Assembly: GCA_963663365.2 (NCBI GenBank)
Contig: CAXXIH010000008.1
Span: 2,046,001 to 2,110,000 of the forward strand
DNA: 64,000 bases
Source of the DNA: G963663365 sp963663365
GTDB lineage: Bacteria > Hinthialibacterota > Hinthialibacteria > Hinthialibacterales > G963663365
Reading direction: 5' to 3'
Positions 26,095-35,086 of the stretch are shown here, piece after piece. A program made the position numbers and the translations under genes. Position 1 is the first letter of the stretch; the number at the start of each line of letters is the position of its first letter. The notes beneath the pieces are model-generated. The model was not told the DNA's origin. It made no database searches and saw only the letters and a list, made by a program, of their open reading frames with translations.

Positions 26095-27955
26095 CGATCA
26101 TTCATCCAAAGGTTTCTTTTTGAACCGGCCATGGGTATGGCTCGGCATCATCATTCTTTGTGTAGTCGCCGGTATCAGCTACGCAAAGATCAACAATCGG
26201 CTGGGCGATACGCCATCGCTCAATCAACCTTTGTACGATGTGCAAGAAGGCCCCCTGTCGATCAGCATTTCAGTGGCGGGTACCATTCAGGCCCGGGATA
26301 AGGTCATCATCAAAAGTGAGTTGGAAGGGCAGAACACAATCCTTTACCTGATCCCTGAAGGTGAAAAGGTCAAAGAAGGCGATCTTCTTGTCGAACTGGA
26401 TTCCAGTTCGCTGCAAGACGGCCTGGTGGATCAGTCGATCTCTGTTCAAAACGCCGAGGCTGCTTATATCAACGCGCGTGAAAACCTGGCCATCGTCGAG
26501 AGCCAGGCGCAAAGCGATATCGACCAGGCTCAATTGTCCTTCGATTTTGCCAAACTCGATCTGAATAAATACGAGGACGGCGAATACCCCAAACTGCTCG
26601 ACGAGCGGATGAGCGGAATCAAACTAAAAGAAGAAGAGCTCAGCCAGGCTGCGGAAACGCTTCGTTGGTCGGAAATCCTCTACAAAGAGAAATACCTTTC
26701 GCAGACGGCATACCAAAAAGACGAGTTGGCGGCTAACCGTGCTCAAATCGATTTGGATTTGGCAAAAGCGGATTTGGAATTGTTGCAGGAGTATGAGTAC
26801 AAACGTCAAATCGAACAGTTATCCAGCGATGTTAAACAAGCCGAAATGGCTTTGGAACGAACCAATCGCCAGGCCAATGCGAGCATTGTACAGGCTTCAG
26901 CCGAACTTCAGGCAAAACTTTCGGAATTCGAACGGCAAAAGGGCAAACTCGAGAAACTGAATGACCAAATCAGCAAAGCCAAGATTTACGCTCCACAAGA
27001 CGGCCTTGTTGTTTATGCAACCAGCGTGAATCAGTCTTGGCGTGGTAACAACGAGCCACTGGATGAAGGTCAACAGGTGCGTGAGCGTCAGGAATTAATT
27101 CATTTGCCGACAACTTCATCCTATATCGCAGAGGTTAAAATCCACGAATCCAGTCTGGAGAAAATCCGTCTCAACCTTCCGGTTGTCATTACGATCGAAG
27201 CCTTACCCGGAAAAACATATTACGGCCAGGTGGAGACAATTGCGCCGCTTCCCGATGCGCAAAGTGTTTTTATGAATCCGGATTTGAAAGTGTATAAAAC
27301 TCAGATCGCAATTAGCGGTGACGGCGAAGACCTTCGAAGCGGTATGAGTTGCCAGTCGGAAATCGTCATTGACCAGTTTGAAAAGACAACTTACATCCCA
27401 GTCCAAGCGGTTTTAAGAATAGCCGATCAACCCACGGTTTTTGTGGCAAAGGGCTCCGATTTGGAGCAACGCGTTGTCGAATTGGGCCCTGATAATAACC
27501 GTCTGGTTCAAATCATAAGCGGCCTAACGGAAGGCGAGAAAGTCCTTCTGACTCCTCCTTTGTCAGCGGCTGAAGTCAAAGACGAAGGCAAAATAGACCA
27601 GCTTAAGGACATTCCGGAGATGGAACTTCCCGCAAAAACCAACGGGCGAGGACCATCCGCCGGTGAGCGTGGTGAAGGTCAGCCCGGGATGCAGGAACAG
27701 GGAAATCGAGGGGACAGGCCTCGTGGACCGCGTAATGGTGACGATACCGCTGCTGAAGGAGGAGGCCGCCGGGGTGACGGCGGCAACCGCCAGAATATGT
27801 CCGAAGAAGAACGCGAAGCCATGCGTCAGCGGTTCCAAAACATGACACCTGAAGAGCGCGATGCCTTGCGCCGCAACCGGCAGAACCGGGAAGGCGGCGG
27901 AGGCCAAGGGCAACCGGGTGAAGGCCGAGGTCAAAGAGAACATGGAGCCGACTGA
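26084..27955 (+). CDS. MacA/HlyD-type periplasmic adaptor with Gly/Arg-rich tail
   Basis: A 623-residue membrane fusion protein. One N-terminal membrane anchor lies at about residues 16-32 (WVWLGIIILCVVAGISYA). A lipoyl half-domain follows (VAGTIQARDKVIIKSELEG), then a long coiled coil (about 115-290), the second lipoyl half (KIYAPQDGLVVYA) and the beta-barrel and proximal domains (to about 500). The last 100 residues are an unusual Gly/Arg/Glu-rich tail with two repeats of the EERxAMR/EERDALRR kind. AGGGG precedes the ATG, which lies inside the TolC gene; the stop overlaps the ATPase start (TGATG). It links the inner-membrane ABC complex to the TolC channel. Confidence 0.92.
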   Translation: MKVNDHSSKGFFLNRPWVWLGIIILCVVAGISYAKINNRLGDTPSLNQPLYDVQEGPLSISISVAGTIQARDKVIIKSELEGQNTILYLIPEGEKVKEGDLLVELDSSSLQDGLVDQSISVQNAEAAYINARENLAIVESQAQSDIDQAQLSFDFAKLDLNKYEDGEYPKLLDERMSGIKLKEEELSQAAETLRWSEILYKEKYLSQTAYQKDELAANRAQIDLDLAKADLELLQEYEYKRQIEQLSSDVKQAEMALERTNRQANASIVQASAELQAKLSEFERQKGKLEKLNDQISKAKIYAPQDGLVVYATSVNQSWRGNNEPLDEGQQVRERQELIHLPTTSSYIAEVKIHESSLEKIRLNLPVVITIEALPGKTYYGQVETIAPLPDAQSVFMNPDLKVYKTQIAISGDGEDLRSGMSCQSEIVIDQFEKTTYIPVQAVLRIADQPTVFVAKGSDLEQRVVELGPDNNRLVQIISGLTEGEKVLLTPPLSAAEVKDEGKIDQLKDIPEMELPAKTNGRGPSAGERGEGQPGMQEQGNRGDRPRGPRNGDDTAAEGGGRRGDGGNRQNMSEEEREAMRQRFQNMTPEERDALRRNRQNREGGGGQGQPGEGRGQREHGAD

Positions 27956-28665
27956 TGACCTCTCTTGATTCTCCAGTATCGAATGGATACGCCGCGGAAT
28001 TAGAAGACGTTTTCAAGATTTATCAGATGGGCACGCAAGAAGTCGCGGCGCTATCGGGCGTATCCTTTTCATTTGAAACAGGCGATTTCTGCGCAATCCT
28101 CGGCGCAAGCGGATCCGGCAAAAGCACAATGTTGAATCTTTTAGGGTGCTTAGACCGTCCTACACGAGGCAAGTATTTCTTGACTGGACACGATGTCAGC
28201 ACGCTCAACGATGATCAGCTAAGCGACATGCGCCTAAAGCACTTGGGATTCATTTTTCAAAGTTTCAACCTGATCCCGCAGTCGACCGTGCAAGAGAATA
28301 TCCAGCTGCCTCTTTATTATAGAGGGATGAATCCTGAGGAAAGCGCAGAACGCGCAAAAGAACTTGCAATCAAAGTGGGCTTAGGTGATCGATTGGATCA
28401 CCGCCCAATGGAATTATCCGGTGGCCAACAGCAACGTGTGGCTGTTGCCCGGGCCTTATCAAACGATCCCGCGATTCTTTTAGCAGATGAACCGACCGGA
28501 AATTTAGACTCTTCGACAAGCCTCGAAATCATGAAACTGCTTCAAGAACTGAACGAGCAGGGCAAAACAATCATTATGGTCACGCACGAACAAGATATCG
28601 CGGCCTATGCGCACAGACGTATTTATATGAAAGACGGTCAAATAGAACGAGTTGAAAGTCGATAA
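27955..28665 (+). CDS. MacB/LolD-type ABC transporter ATPase
   Basis: A 236-residue nucleotide-binding protein. It has Walker A GASGSGKST (about residues 52-60), a Q-loop (FIFQSFNLIPQ), the signature LSGGQQQRVAVARAL, Walker B ILLADEPTGNLD and the H-loop (VTHEQD). This is the MacB/LolD class that couples ATP hydrolysis to mechanotransmission rather than transport through the membrane. In MacB proper the ATPase and permease are fused, but here they are separate genes. It sits between the adaptor (1-base overlap) and the permease (2-base gap), all in one operon. Confidence 0.95.
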   Translation: MTSLDSPVSNGYAAELEDVFKIYQMGTQEVAALSGVSFSFETGDFCAILGASGSGKSTMLNLLGCLDRPTRGKYFLTGHDVSTLNDDQLSDMRLKHLGFIFQSFNLIPQSTVQENIQLPLYYRGMNPEESAERAKELAIKVGLGDRLDHRPMELSGGQQQRVAVARALSNDPAILLADEPTGNLDSSTSLEIMKLLQELNEQGKTIIMVTHEQDIAAYAHRRIYMKDGQIERVESR

Positions 28666-28667
28666 TC

Positions 28668-29933
28668 ATGCTGCCAGCCAAGTATTTGCTTGAAATCAAA
28701 ATGGGCATCAAGAATTTGATGCTGCATAAACTCCGTTCCTTCTTGACCATGTTGGGCGTGGTTTTCGGGGTGGGCAGCGTAATTGCGATGCTGGCCGTCG
28801 GCGAAGGTGCGAGCAAAGAGGCCTTGGATCGAATCCGAAAACTGGGCAGCCAAAACATCATCATCGAATCCGAGAAATCGCTGGAAGAAGAGTCTGCCTC
28901 CTCGCCTCTTTCAATGAGTATCTACGGCCTTTTATACGATGACGAAAGACGCATTAACGAAAGTTTCCCGAGCATTCATAAAACAGTGCCGGTTAAAATC
29001 GTGCGCAAAGAAGCAAGATTGGGAATGCGGGCCATGGAACTTCGTGTCGTTGGCACAACACCGGAGTGGTTCGACCTGGTTCAACGTCCCGTCATCGCCG
29101 GACGCGTTCTGGTTGCCCGAGACTATGAAACCAACTCCAACGTTGTTGTGTTGACAGAGCATGGAGTTCGCAAGTTGCTTGCGACCAAAGGCGCCGTGGG
29201 TCAAAATCTGCGGCTTGGCGGGGATTATTTCGAAGTTATCGGCATCGTACAGAACGCGGGAAGTATTGGCGGTGATATTCAAACCCCCGATCAGGAAATT
29301 GATGCTTATATTCCACTCAATGTGGCCCGGGAACGTTTCGGAGACGTTTTGACACGAAATGTCGCCGGATCGAGAACGCGTGAGAAAGTCGAACTGCATC
29401 AGATCATCGCTGAAGTCAAATCCGTTGATGAAGTTGAATCTACGGCCTCGGGAATTTTAGCGATGCTAAAAAGATTCCATAAAAAAGTTGATTACAAAAT
29501 GAGCGTTCCCCTGGCCCTGCTACGCCAGGCCGAGGCCACCAAGAGGACATTCAATATCGTGCTCGGCTCGATTGCCGGGATCAGCCTGCTCGTAGGCGGT
29601 ATCGGGATCATGAATATCATGTTGGCATCGGTCACGGAGCGGACACGCGAAATCGGTATCCGCCGTGCAATCGGCGCCAGAAAAAAACAAATTGTTTTCC
29701 AGTTCCTAATTGAGACGGTCGTCCTCTCCACCACAGGCGGATTAATTGGAATGGGAATCGGCGTGCTCATTCCCTGGATGGTGACCTACTTTGCAAAAAT
29801 GCCGACCGTAGTCACAGCTTACAGTTTGGCTTTATCCTTGGGCATCAGCATGGGTGTCGGTATTATGTTCGGGATTTACCCGGCATTCCGCGCAGCCAAC
29901 CTGGACCCAATCGTCGCATTACGGCATGAATAG
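28668..29933 (+). CDS. MacB-like ABC permease (FtsX fold)
   Basis: A 421-residue inner-membrane protein. It has one N-terminal transmembrane helix (about 20-42, FLTMLGVVFGVGSVIAML), a large periplasmic domain (about 45-290), and three C-terminal helices with the FtsX-type cytoplasmic motif TERTREIGIRRAIGARKKQI. The final ANLDPIVALRHE is the usual C-terminal signature of this family. It works with the ATPase just upstream, the adaptor and the TolC protein as a tripartite exporter. Substrates of such systems include macrolides, peptides, lipids and siderophores, and nothing here chooses between them. Confidence 0.95.
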   Translation: MLPAKYLLEIKMGIKNLMLHKLRSFLTMLGVVFGVGSVIAMLAVGEGASKEALDRIRKLGSQNIIIESEKSLEEESASSPLSMSIYGLLYDDERRINESFPSIHKTVPVKIVRKEARLGMRAMELRVVGTTPEWFDLVQRPVIAGRVLVARDYETNSNVVVLTEHGVRKLLATKGAVGQNLRLGGDYFEVIGIVQNAGSIGGDIQTPDQEIDAYIPLNVARERFGDVLTRNVAGSRTREKVELHQIIAEVKSVDEVESTASGILAMLKRFHKKVDYKMSVPLALLRQAEATKRTFNIVLGSIAGISLLVGGIGIMNIMLASVTERTREIGIRRAIGARKKQIVFQFLIETVVLSTTGGLIGMGIGVLIPWMVTYFAKMPTVVTAYSLALSLGISMGVGIMFGIYPAFRAANLDPIVALRHE

Positions 29934-29987
29934 AAGCGCTCCGGGTTCGAGAGACAACAGCTCCGATTTGCCGCTTAACAATATTCG

Positions 29988-31499
29988 ATGGAACCAGCCC
30001 CCGAGGCGGATACACTTAATCAACAGCAAAGCAGATTCCGTCATTGTTTGCTGACTTTGGGCGCAGTTATCGCTGTTCTGCTGCCGCTTTTTCTTATCGA
30101 AATCGGCTTACGGTGTTTCACCTCCCCTCCTCCTCAAGACGATGTCGATCCTTATGTCTCTTTTGCCGGCATTCAACCGCTCTTCATCCTCGATTCATCC
30201 GGGACACGATACGAAACCGCAGATAACCGCCTGGCTTATTTCCGCCCGCAATCATTCTCTGCAACCAAACCATCCGGACAGTTCCGCATCTTTTGTTTGG
30301 GGGGCTCAACTGTGCAGGGGCGTCCTTATTCTGTCGAGACCTCCTTTTCTACATGGCTGGAGCTCGGATTGAATGCAGTAGAGACAAATACCGAATACAA
30401 AACTATTAACTGCGGGGGAATTTCCTATGCCAGTTACCGGCTTATTCCGATTCTGAAAGAAATTTTCAACTACGAACCGGATTTGGTAATCCTTTATACA
30501 GGACACAATGAATTCCTCGAGGACCGAACATACGAGGGAATCAGAAAAGCTCCATCCACGCTTATTCGTCTGCATGTGGCATTGCTCAACCTTCGCAGTT
30601 ATGCCCTGGCTCACAATTATCTCGCCCCAAAACTCTCCGAATCGGCGAAACGCAATACCGCATCACCCTCTGTATTGCCGGAAGAAGTCCATGCCAAACT
30701 CGATCTTTCAGATGGATTGAAATCTTATCACCGAGACGACTATTGGCGGGAAAACGTTATTGCTCACTTTCAAAACAACCTGGAAATCATGACAAGGATG
30801 TGCCGAGAGCGGCGAGTACCGTTAATCATTCTGAATCCCGTCTCAAATCTAAAAGATTGCCCGCCTTTTAAGTCAGAAGTGATTGAAGGTTTATCGGATG
30901 AGAGAAGAGAACAATTTGCCGAACAAATGGAAAAGGCGGATACTATAAAATGGTACGATACGCTTACGAAACTTCATTTGCTGACTCAGGCCGCAGACAT
31001 TGATAGCCGCCATGCAGGATTACAATATCAGATTGGAAAGTGTTATGAGATTTTGGGAAGGTCCCCTGAGGCCAAACAACGGTTCCTGCGCGCCAAAGAA
31101 GAAGACATCTGCCCTTTGCGAATTCTACAACCGATGAACGATATCATAAAAACCTTGGCAGACCGTCATCATCTGCAAATGGTGGACGTTTTAGCGATGA
31201 TTGAAGAACGCACACCGGATGGCATACCGGGAGATGAATGGTTGCTCGATCACGTACACCCGACGATTACCGGGCATCAACTGATTGCGAATTCCCTGAT
31301 ACAAACGATAGGAAATATGGGGCTCGTTCAACCGACAACAGGCTGGGAAGAAAAACGTGACGCCTTATGGCAACAACATCTTTCCACACTCAGCGACACT
31401 TACTATGTTCATGGCTCAGAGCAACTCACAAGGCTCGAAGAATGGAGCCGGGGACGTATTCCCAATCCTCCACCAGTTGATAATAGCCAGGCAAAATAA
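29988..31499 (+). CDS. Membrane-anchored SGNH/GDSL hydrolase
   Basis: A 503-residue protein with one N-terminal membrane segment (about residues 24-42, LGAVIAVLLPLFLIEIGL) and an extracytoplasmic SGNH hydrolase domain. Block I is LGGSTVQG with nucleophile Ser107. The block III-like GHNEF provides Asn174. Block V is LDHVHP with Asp421 and His424. Members act on acetyl or acyl esters of polysaccharides or peptidoglycan. A stretch near residues 330-370 (YQIGKCYEILGRSPEAKQRFLRAKEED) resembles one TPR-like helix pair inserted in the fold. It starts 54 bases after the permease and is probably the last gene of the exporter operon, so the exported product could be an acylated molecule; that is inference. 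Confidence 0.88.
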   Translation: MEPAPEADTLNQQQSRFRHCLLTLGAVIAVLLPLFLIEIGLRCFTSPPPQDDVDPYVSFAGIQPLFILDSSGTRYETADNRLAYFRPQSFSATKPSGQFRIFCLGGSTVQGRPYSVETSFSTWLELGLNAVETNTEYKTINCGGISYASYRLIPILKEIFNYEPDLVILYTGHNEFLEDRTYEGIRKAPSTLIRLHVALLNLRSYALAHNYLAPKLSESAKRNTASPSVLPEEVHAKLDLSDGLKSYHRDDYWRENVIAHFQNNLEIMTRMCRERRVPLIILNPVSNLKDCPPFKSEVIEGLSDERREQFAEQMEKADTIKWYDTLTKLHLLTQAADIDSRHAGLQYQIGKCYEILGRSPEAKQRFLRAKEEDICPLRILQPMNDIIKTLADRHHLQMVDVLAMIEERTPDGIPGDEWLLDHVHPTITGHQLIANSLIQTIGNMGLVQPTTGWEEKRDALWQQHLSTLSDTYYVHGSEQLTRLEEWSRGRIPNPPPVDNSQAK

Positions 31500-31510
31500 A
31501 AAAGCCCGGC

Positions 31511-32983
31511 TTAATTCTTTTCGGCTAATTTCAGCACAGGATCGCCAAGCTCGCGCATTTTCTCAATGATTCTTTTATGCAGTCCGGAAATAACTTTCTG
31601 AACTTCCGGATTTGAATCATGGATACGGTTCACGGACTCAGTCGGATCATTTTTAAGATCGTAGAACTCATCCCGTTCAGGATTAAGAAAATCGCGTACG
31701 AGTTTCCAGTCTTCCGTGCGGATCATACGCATGTGCGTCTTACAGTAATTCTCCATGCTGTATTCCGCATAAAGATCGTTATCCCACACCGGAGTCTCAC
31801 CTTTTAATAGCGGAACCATGTTGCGCCCCCGAATGGGCTCGCCTTGGGGTAAACCGGCGCCGCACATCGCAAGCAGTGTGGGGTACCAATCCAAATTGGT
31901 TATTGTCTGGCTAAGAACCATTCCCGGCGTCACAACGCCCGGCCAGCGGACAATTACCGGAACGCGTAAGGACTCGTCATAAAGGTTCGGACGATATCTT
32001 CCGTTAATGTTTTTTGTATCCGGGGGGTGGTTATGCGTGGCCCAGATTCCGTTGCCTTTATGCCAGATTCCATGATGCGCCATGTTATAGCCATGGTCGG
32101 ATGTATAAATCACGATTGTATTATCACCAAGATTGAGATCATCCAGCGTATCGAGGATACGCCCGACATTGCGATCAACACTTGTTACGCTTGCCAAATA
32201 CTCACACATCCACTTTTTCATCTTTTCTACATTCAGATCAGGATAATCGGGATTAGGCAGCGTCGGATCGAGATTCTCATACGGTTTCCAGTCAACATCA
32301 CGAACCGGCAGCCAGGGCTTGTGAGGTGCGCGGTAATGGACACACATCATGAAGTTTTCTTGGTGCCGGCGCTTTAAAAAGTCGATTGCATGATCAGTTA
32401 TAATTTCGGTTGTAAATCCCTCGAATTTGGATTCAACTCCATCCTTTTCCAGTTGCGGGTCTTGAACGTCGATGCCTCCGCCTCGGAAACCCATAAATTC
32501 ACGATACCCGGTTTGAGTGGGATGCATCGCATCCGTTTCCCCAACATGCCATTTGCCGAATAGTCCGTTGCAATACCCGGCATCAGCCAAGACTTCCGGG
32601 AACGTCACGATTTTCGGATCCAATCCGATAATATGTTCGGGATCGTAAAGTTTATGTCCTTTTTGAGGGATAAAATCGCGGATACCTAATTCAGTTCCAT
32701 ACCGGCTGGTCAGTAGTGTAGCACGGGAGGGACTGCACACCGGCGTTGTGATAAAGGCATTGGTGAATCGCGCGCCTTCATGTACCAAGCGGTCTAAGTT
32801 TGGTGTATAGGCTTCAGGGTTACCGGATGCCCCTAATGCCCAAGAGGCTTGGTCATCTGTCAATATAAAAATGATATTCGGGCGTTCGTATTTCGCACCG
32901 GGAGCGTTGTTATTGGCTTGCACGGGAACCGCTGAGGCGGCCACGGTACCGGCAAGCAATTCAAGAAAATTACGGCGATCCAT
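31511..32983 (-). CDS. Secreted type I sulfatase
   Basis: A 490-residue sulfatase of the alkaline-phosphatase superfamily. The N-terminus has a Tat-like signal (MDRRNFLELLAGTVAASAVPVQA). Metal ligands start with Asp43-Asp44 (ILTDDQ). The active-site signature is Cys83-S-P-S-R87 with ATLLTSRYG after it, so Cys83 would be converted to formylglycine by an FGE-type enzyme. Further family motifs are GKWHVG, and SDHGYNMAHHG with later metal ligands. It would remove sulfate from a sulfated sugar or aryl ester outside the cytoplasm. A SUMF1/FGE-like domain is encoded 4 kb away at 36.7-37.4 kb, though that one appears secreted. The gene is monocistronic and convergent with the SGNH hydrolase gene, 11 bases apart. 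Confidence 0.93.
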   Translation of the reverse strand: MDRRNFLELLAGTVAASAVPVQANNNAPGAKYERPNIIFILTDDQASWALGASGNPEAYTPNLDRLVHEGARFTNAFITTPVCSPSRATLLTSRYGTELGIRDFIPQKGHKLYDPEHIIGLDPKIVTFPEVLADAGYCNGLFGKWHVGETDAMHPTQTGYREFMGFRGGGIDVQDPQLEKDGVESKFEGFTTEIITDHAIDFLKRRHQENFMMCVHYRAPHKPWLPVRDVDWKPYENLDPTLPNPDYPDLNVEKMKKWMCEYLASVTSVDRNVGRILDTLDDLNLGDNTIVIYTSDHGYNMAHHGIWHKGNGIWATHNHPPDTKNINGRYRPNLYDESLRVPVIVRWPGVVTPGMVLSQTITNLDWYPTLLAMCGAGLPQGEPIRGRNMVPLLKGETPVWDNDLYAEYSMENYCKTHMRMIRTEDWKLVRDFLNPERDEFYDLKNDPTESVNRIHDSNPEVQKVISGLHKRIIEKMRELGDPVLKLAEKN

Positions 32984-33198
32984 AGTAAAGGTATCCTCTC
33001 ATCCAGTGTGAGAAAATTATCGCAACATTACAAAACGCTACCATAGGCCTTTGGAAACACACAATAGTAATAACAATTGCCAGTAAGCATACCACGAATT
33101 GTCGGCAAATTAGGCTCCTTCAGGCTTCGCTTGATTAACTAAATCCAAAGAATATCGTAGTCTCATCCTTTTCGCTCTTATTATCTCATTAGGGTTTT

Positions 33199-34338
33199 AT
33201 GAACATGAAATTATCCTCGGAAGCATTACGTATTCACCGGGAAGCCATATTGGTTGACGGTCACAACGACCTGCCCGGGCGGTTTCGGTCCGGATCAGGC
33301 GTTCTTTTGGAAGAAACCGATCTGAGAAGACCCCAACCCGATTTCCATACGGATATTCCCCGACTGCTTGAAGGCGGCATCGGCGCGCAGTTTTGGGCGG
33401 TCTATGTGCCTTTCCAAGAGACCAAGAAAGGAAACGCCGCCAAACAGTGCTTGGAACAGATCGATATCATCAAACGCATGGCGGAAAGTTATCCCGATGT
33501 ATTTGAGATGGCCTACAGCCCGGATGATATCGTACGTATACGCAAGCAAGGGAAAATTGCTTCGCTGATCGGGGTGGAGGGCGGTCATGTGATCGAGAAT
33601 TCGCTTGATTGGCTGCGCACGTTTTACCGTCTGGGTGGACGCTATCTGACATTAACTCATTTCGAAACCATCGATTGGGCAGACTCGGGAACCGATGCTG
33701 CGCGCCACGGCGGCCTGACCACATTCGGAGAAGAAGTAATTCAAGAGATGAACCGGCTGGGCATGATGGTCGATATTTCCCATGTCTCGGTAGACACCAT
33801 GCGGGATGTTTTGCGAGTCAGTCATGCACCGGTTATTGCTTCGCATTCATCGGCCTATGCGCTTACGGCGGTTCAAAGAAACGTTCCCGATGAAATTCTT
33901 ACGGGTGTTGCTGAAAAAGGGGGCGTGGTCATGGTCAATTTCTATCCCGGCTTTTTAACCGATGAAGGTGTTGTTCTTGAGCAGTCTTTCTATCGGTATA
34001 AAGAAGAGCTGGACAAAAACAACACGCTAACTGATGAAGATATCAACCGGAATCTGCAAGAGTGGTTTGAAGCCCAAGTCCAGCCGGTATGTTCGTTGGA
34101 GCGTGTTGTGGATCACATCGACCATATTGTGAATGTGGCCGGTATTGATGCGGTGGGATTGGGTTCCGATTTCGATGGGATTACGTCAACACCTACGCAT
34201 CTTGAAGATGTGTCTTATTATCCATATATCACCCAAGAATTACTGAATCGTGGATACGGCGAAGAAGACATCCACAAAATCCTGGGCAAAAATCTGCTGC
34301 GCGTGTTCAGGATTGTAGAAGAGATGGCTGAAAAATAA
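33199..34338 (+). CDS. Membrane dipeptidase-type peptidase, family M19
   Basis: A 379-residue protein of the renal dipeptidase family. It has the entry motif VDGHNDLPG with His22-x-Asp24, the bridging Glu in GVEGGHVIEN, the zinc histidines in VDISHVS and IASHSSAYAL, and the terminal GLGSDFDGI aspartate. These are the expected binuclear zinc ligands. The enzyme cleaves dipeptides, often with a D- or dehydro-residue, and some bacterial members act on peptidoglycan-derived or D-amino-acid dipeptides. No signal peptide is seen, so it is probably cytoplasmic. AGGG lies 5 bases before the ATG. It is monocistronic, ending 10 bases from the convergent pseudopilin gene. Confidence 0.93.
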   Translation: MNMKLSSEALRIHREAILVDGHNDLPGRFRSGSGVLLEETDLRRPQPDFHTDIPRLLEGGIGAQFWAVYVPFQETKKGNAAKQCLEQIDIIKRMAESYPDVFEMAYSPDDIVRIRKQGKIASLIGVEGGHVIENSLDWLRTFYRLGGRYLTLTHFETIDWADSGTDAARHGGLTTFGEEVIQEMNRLGMMVDISHVSVDTMRDVLRVSHAPVIASHSSAYALTAVQRNVPDEILTGVAEKGGVVMVNFYPGFLTDEGVVLEQSFYRYKEELDKNNTLTDEDINRNLQEWFEAQVQPVCSLERVVDHIDHIVNVAGIDAVGLGSDFDGITSTPTHLEDVSYYPYITQELLNRGYGEEDIHKILGKNLLRVFRIVEEMAEK

Positions 34339-34348
34339 ATAGAAGCGG

Positions 34349-34906
34349 TTATGGTCCGTAGCGGACGATATCGCCGAAACTCTTAAGCCCGTTCGACATC
34401 TCATAACGGACATGAAAATAATAGTTATTTTCGGTAATCGCGCTGTTCGCTCCATCCGGGCCAAATGAGTGAATAAAGTAGATGGCGTTTTTTTCAGCCG
34501 GGCCGGGGCCCCACTCCGCAGTCGTAAGGTTGCTCGATTCGCGTTCGAAATAACCATACACCGGACCACCCCAAATCGTGGGAATTTGATCCTCCAAAAT
34601 GAAAAAAGGATCGAAGGGGACGGAGGCCATATAGGCAATGGGTGTTGTAAGACTCACATAGCGTTCGATTACCAGCCGGCGGGTGGTTCGATTGGCAAGC
34701 GAGGCCGGGGGATAACGGTTGTTGTCAAGCCGGTAGGCCTCCATGGCGGTCGAAATGTTCCGTTCATCCGCCACAGCACGCGAAACACGAGCACGCATCT
34801 GTGCATTCAAAAAGTTTGGAACCGCGATTGCAGCCAGAATACCGATAATGGCAACCACAATCAGAAGTTCGATTAAAGTAAAAGCAAGCTGTCTATGTAC
34901 TCTCAT
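34349..34906 (-). CDS. Pseudopilin-like protein
   Basis: A 185-residue protein. I chose ATG 34906, which gives a short basic leader (MRVHRQLA) and AGGA upstream. The prepilin segment is FTLIELLIVVAIIGILAAIA followed by VPNFLNAQMRARVSRAVADE, with Glu +5. The soluble part carries LTTPIAYMASVPFDPF, GPDGANS and MSNGLKSFGDI, the family signatures of this window. It would be cleaved and methylated by a prepilin peptidase. It is monocistronic, so it is not part of a recognisable secretion operon here; it may be a minor pilin or a pilin-anchored surface protein. Confidence 0.88.
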   Translation of the reverse strand: MRVHRQLAFTLIELLIVVAIIGILAAIAVPNFLNAQMRARVSRAVADERNISTAMEAYRLDNNRYPPASLANRTTRRLVIERYVSLTTPIAYMASVPFDPFFILEDQIPTIWGGPVYGYFERESSNLTTAEWGPGPAEKNAIYFIHSFGPDGANSAITENNYYFHVRYEMSNGLKSFGDIVRYGP

Positions 34907-35086
34907 GATGTTCCTCACAACACTATAACAAAGGACTGTCTCTATGGCTTCAGGAGTCATAGGTCCTGTACCGGCAATTCCTTAATGGTCTGGGGTATGA
35001 GATGCTGTTTCTCGACTGCTTTACAGTTCCCTGCACTTCTTGGACAATAGCCATGTGGGGAAATCGCAAGAAGCGAGAGGCATTTG

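Noticed and set aside
27563..28016. Minus-strand frames opposite the adaptor tail
   Set aside because: They run against the Gly/Arg-rich tail of the adaptor, where both strands lack stops by composition, and they have no start signals.
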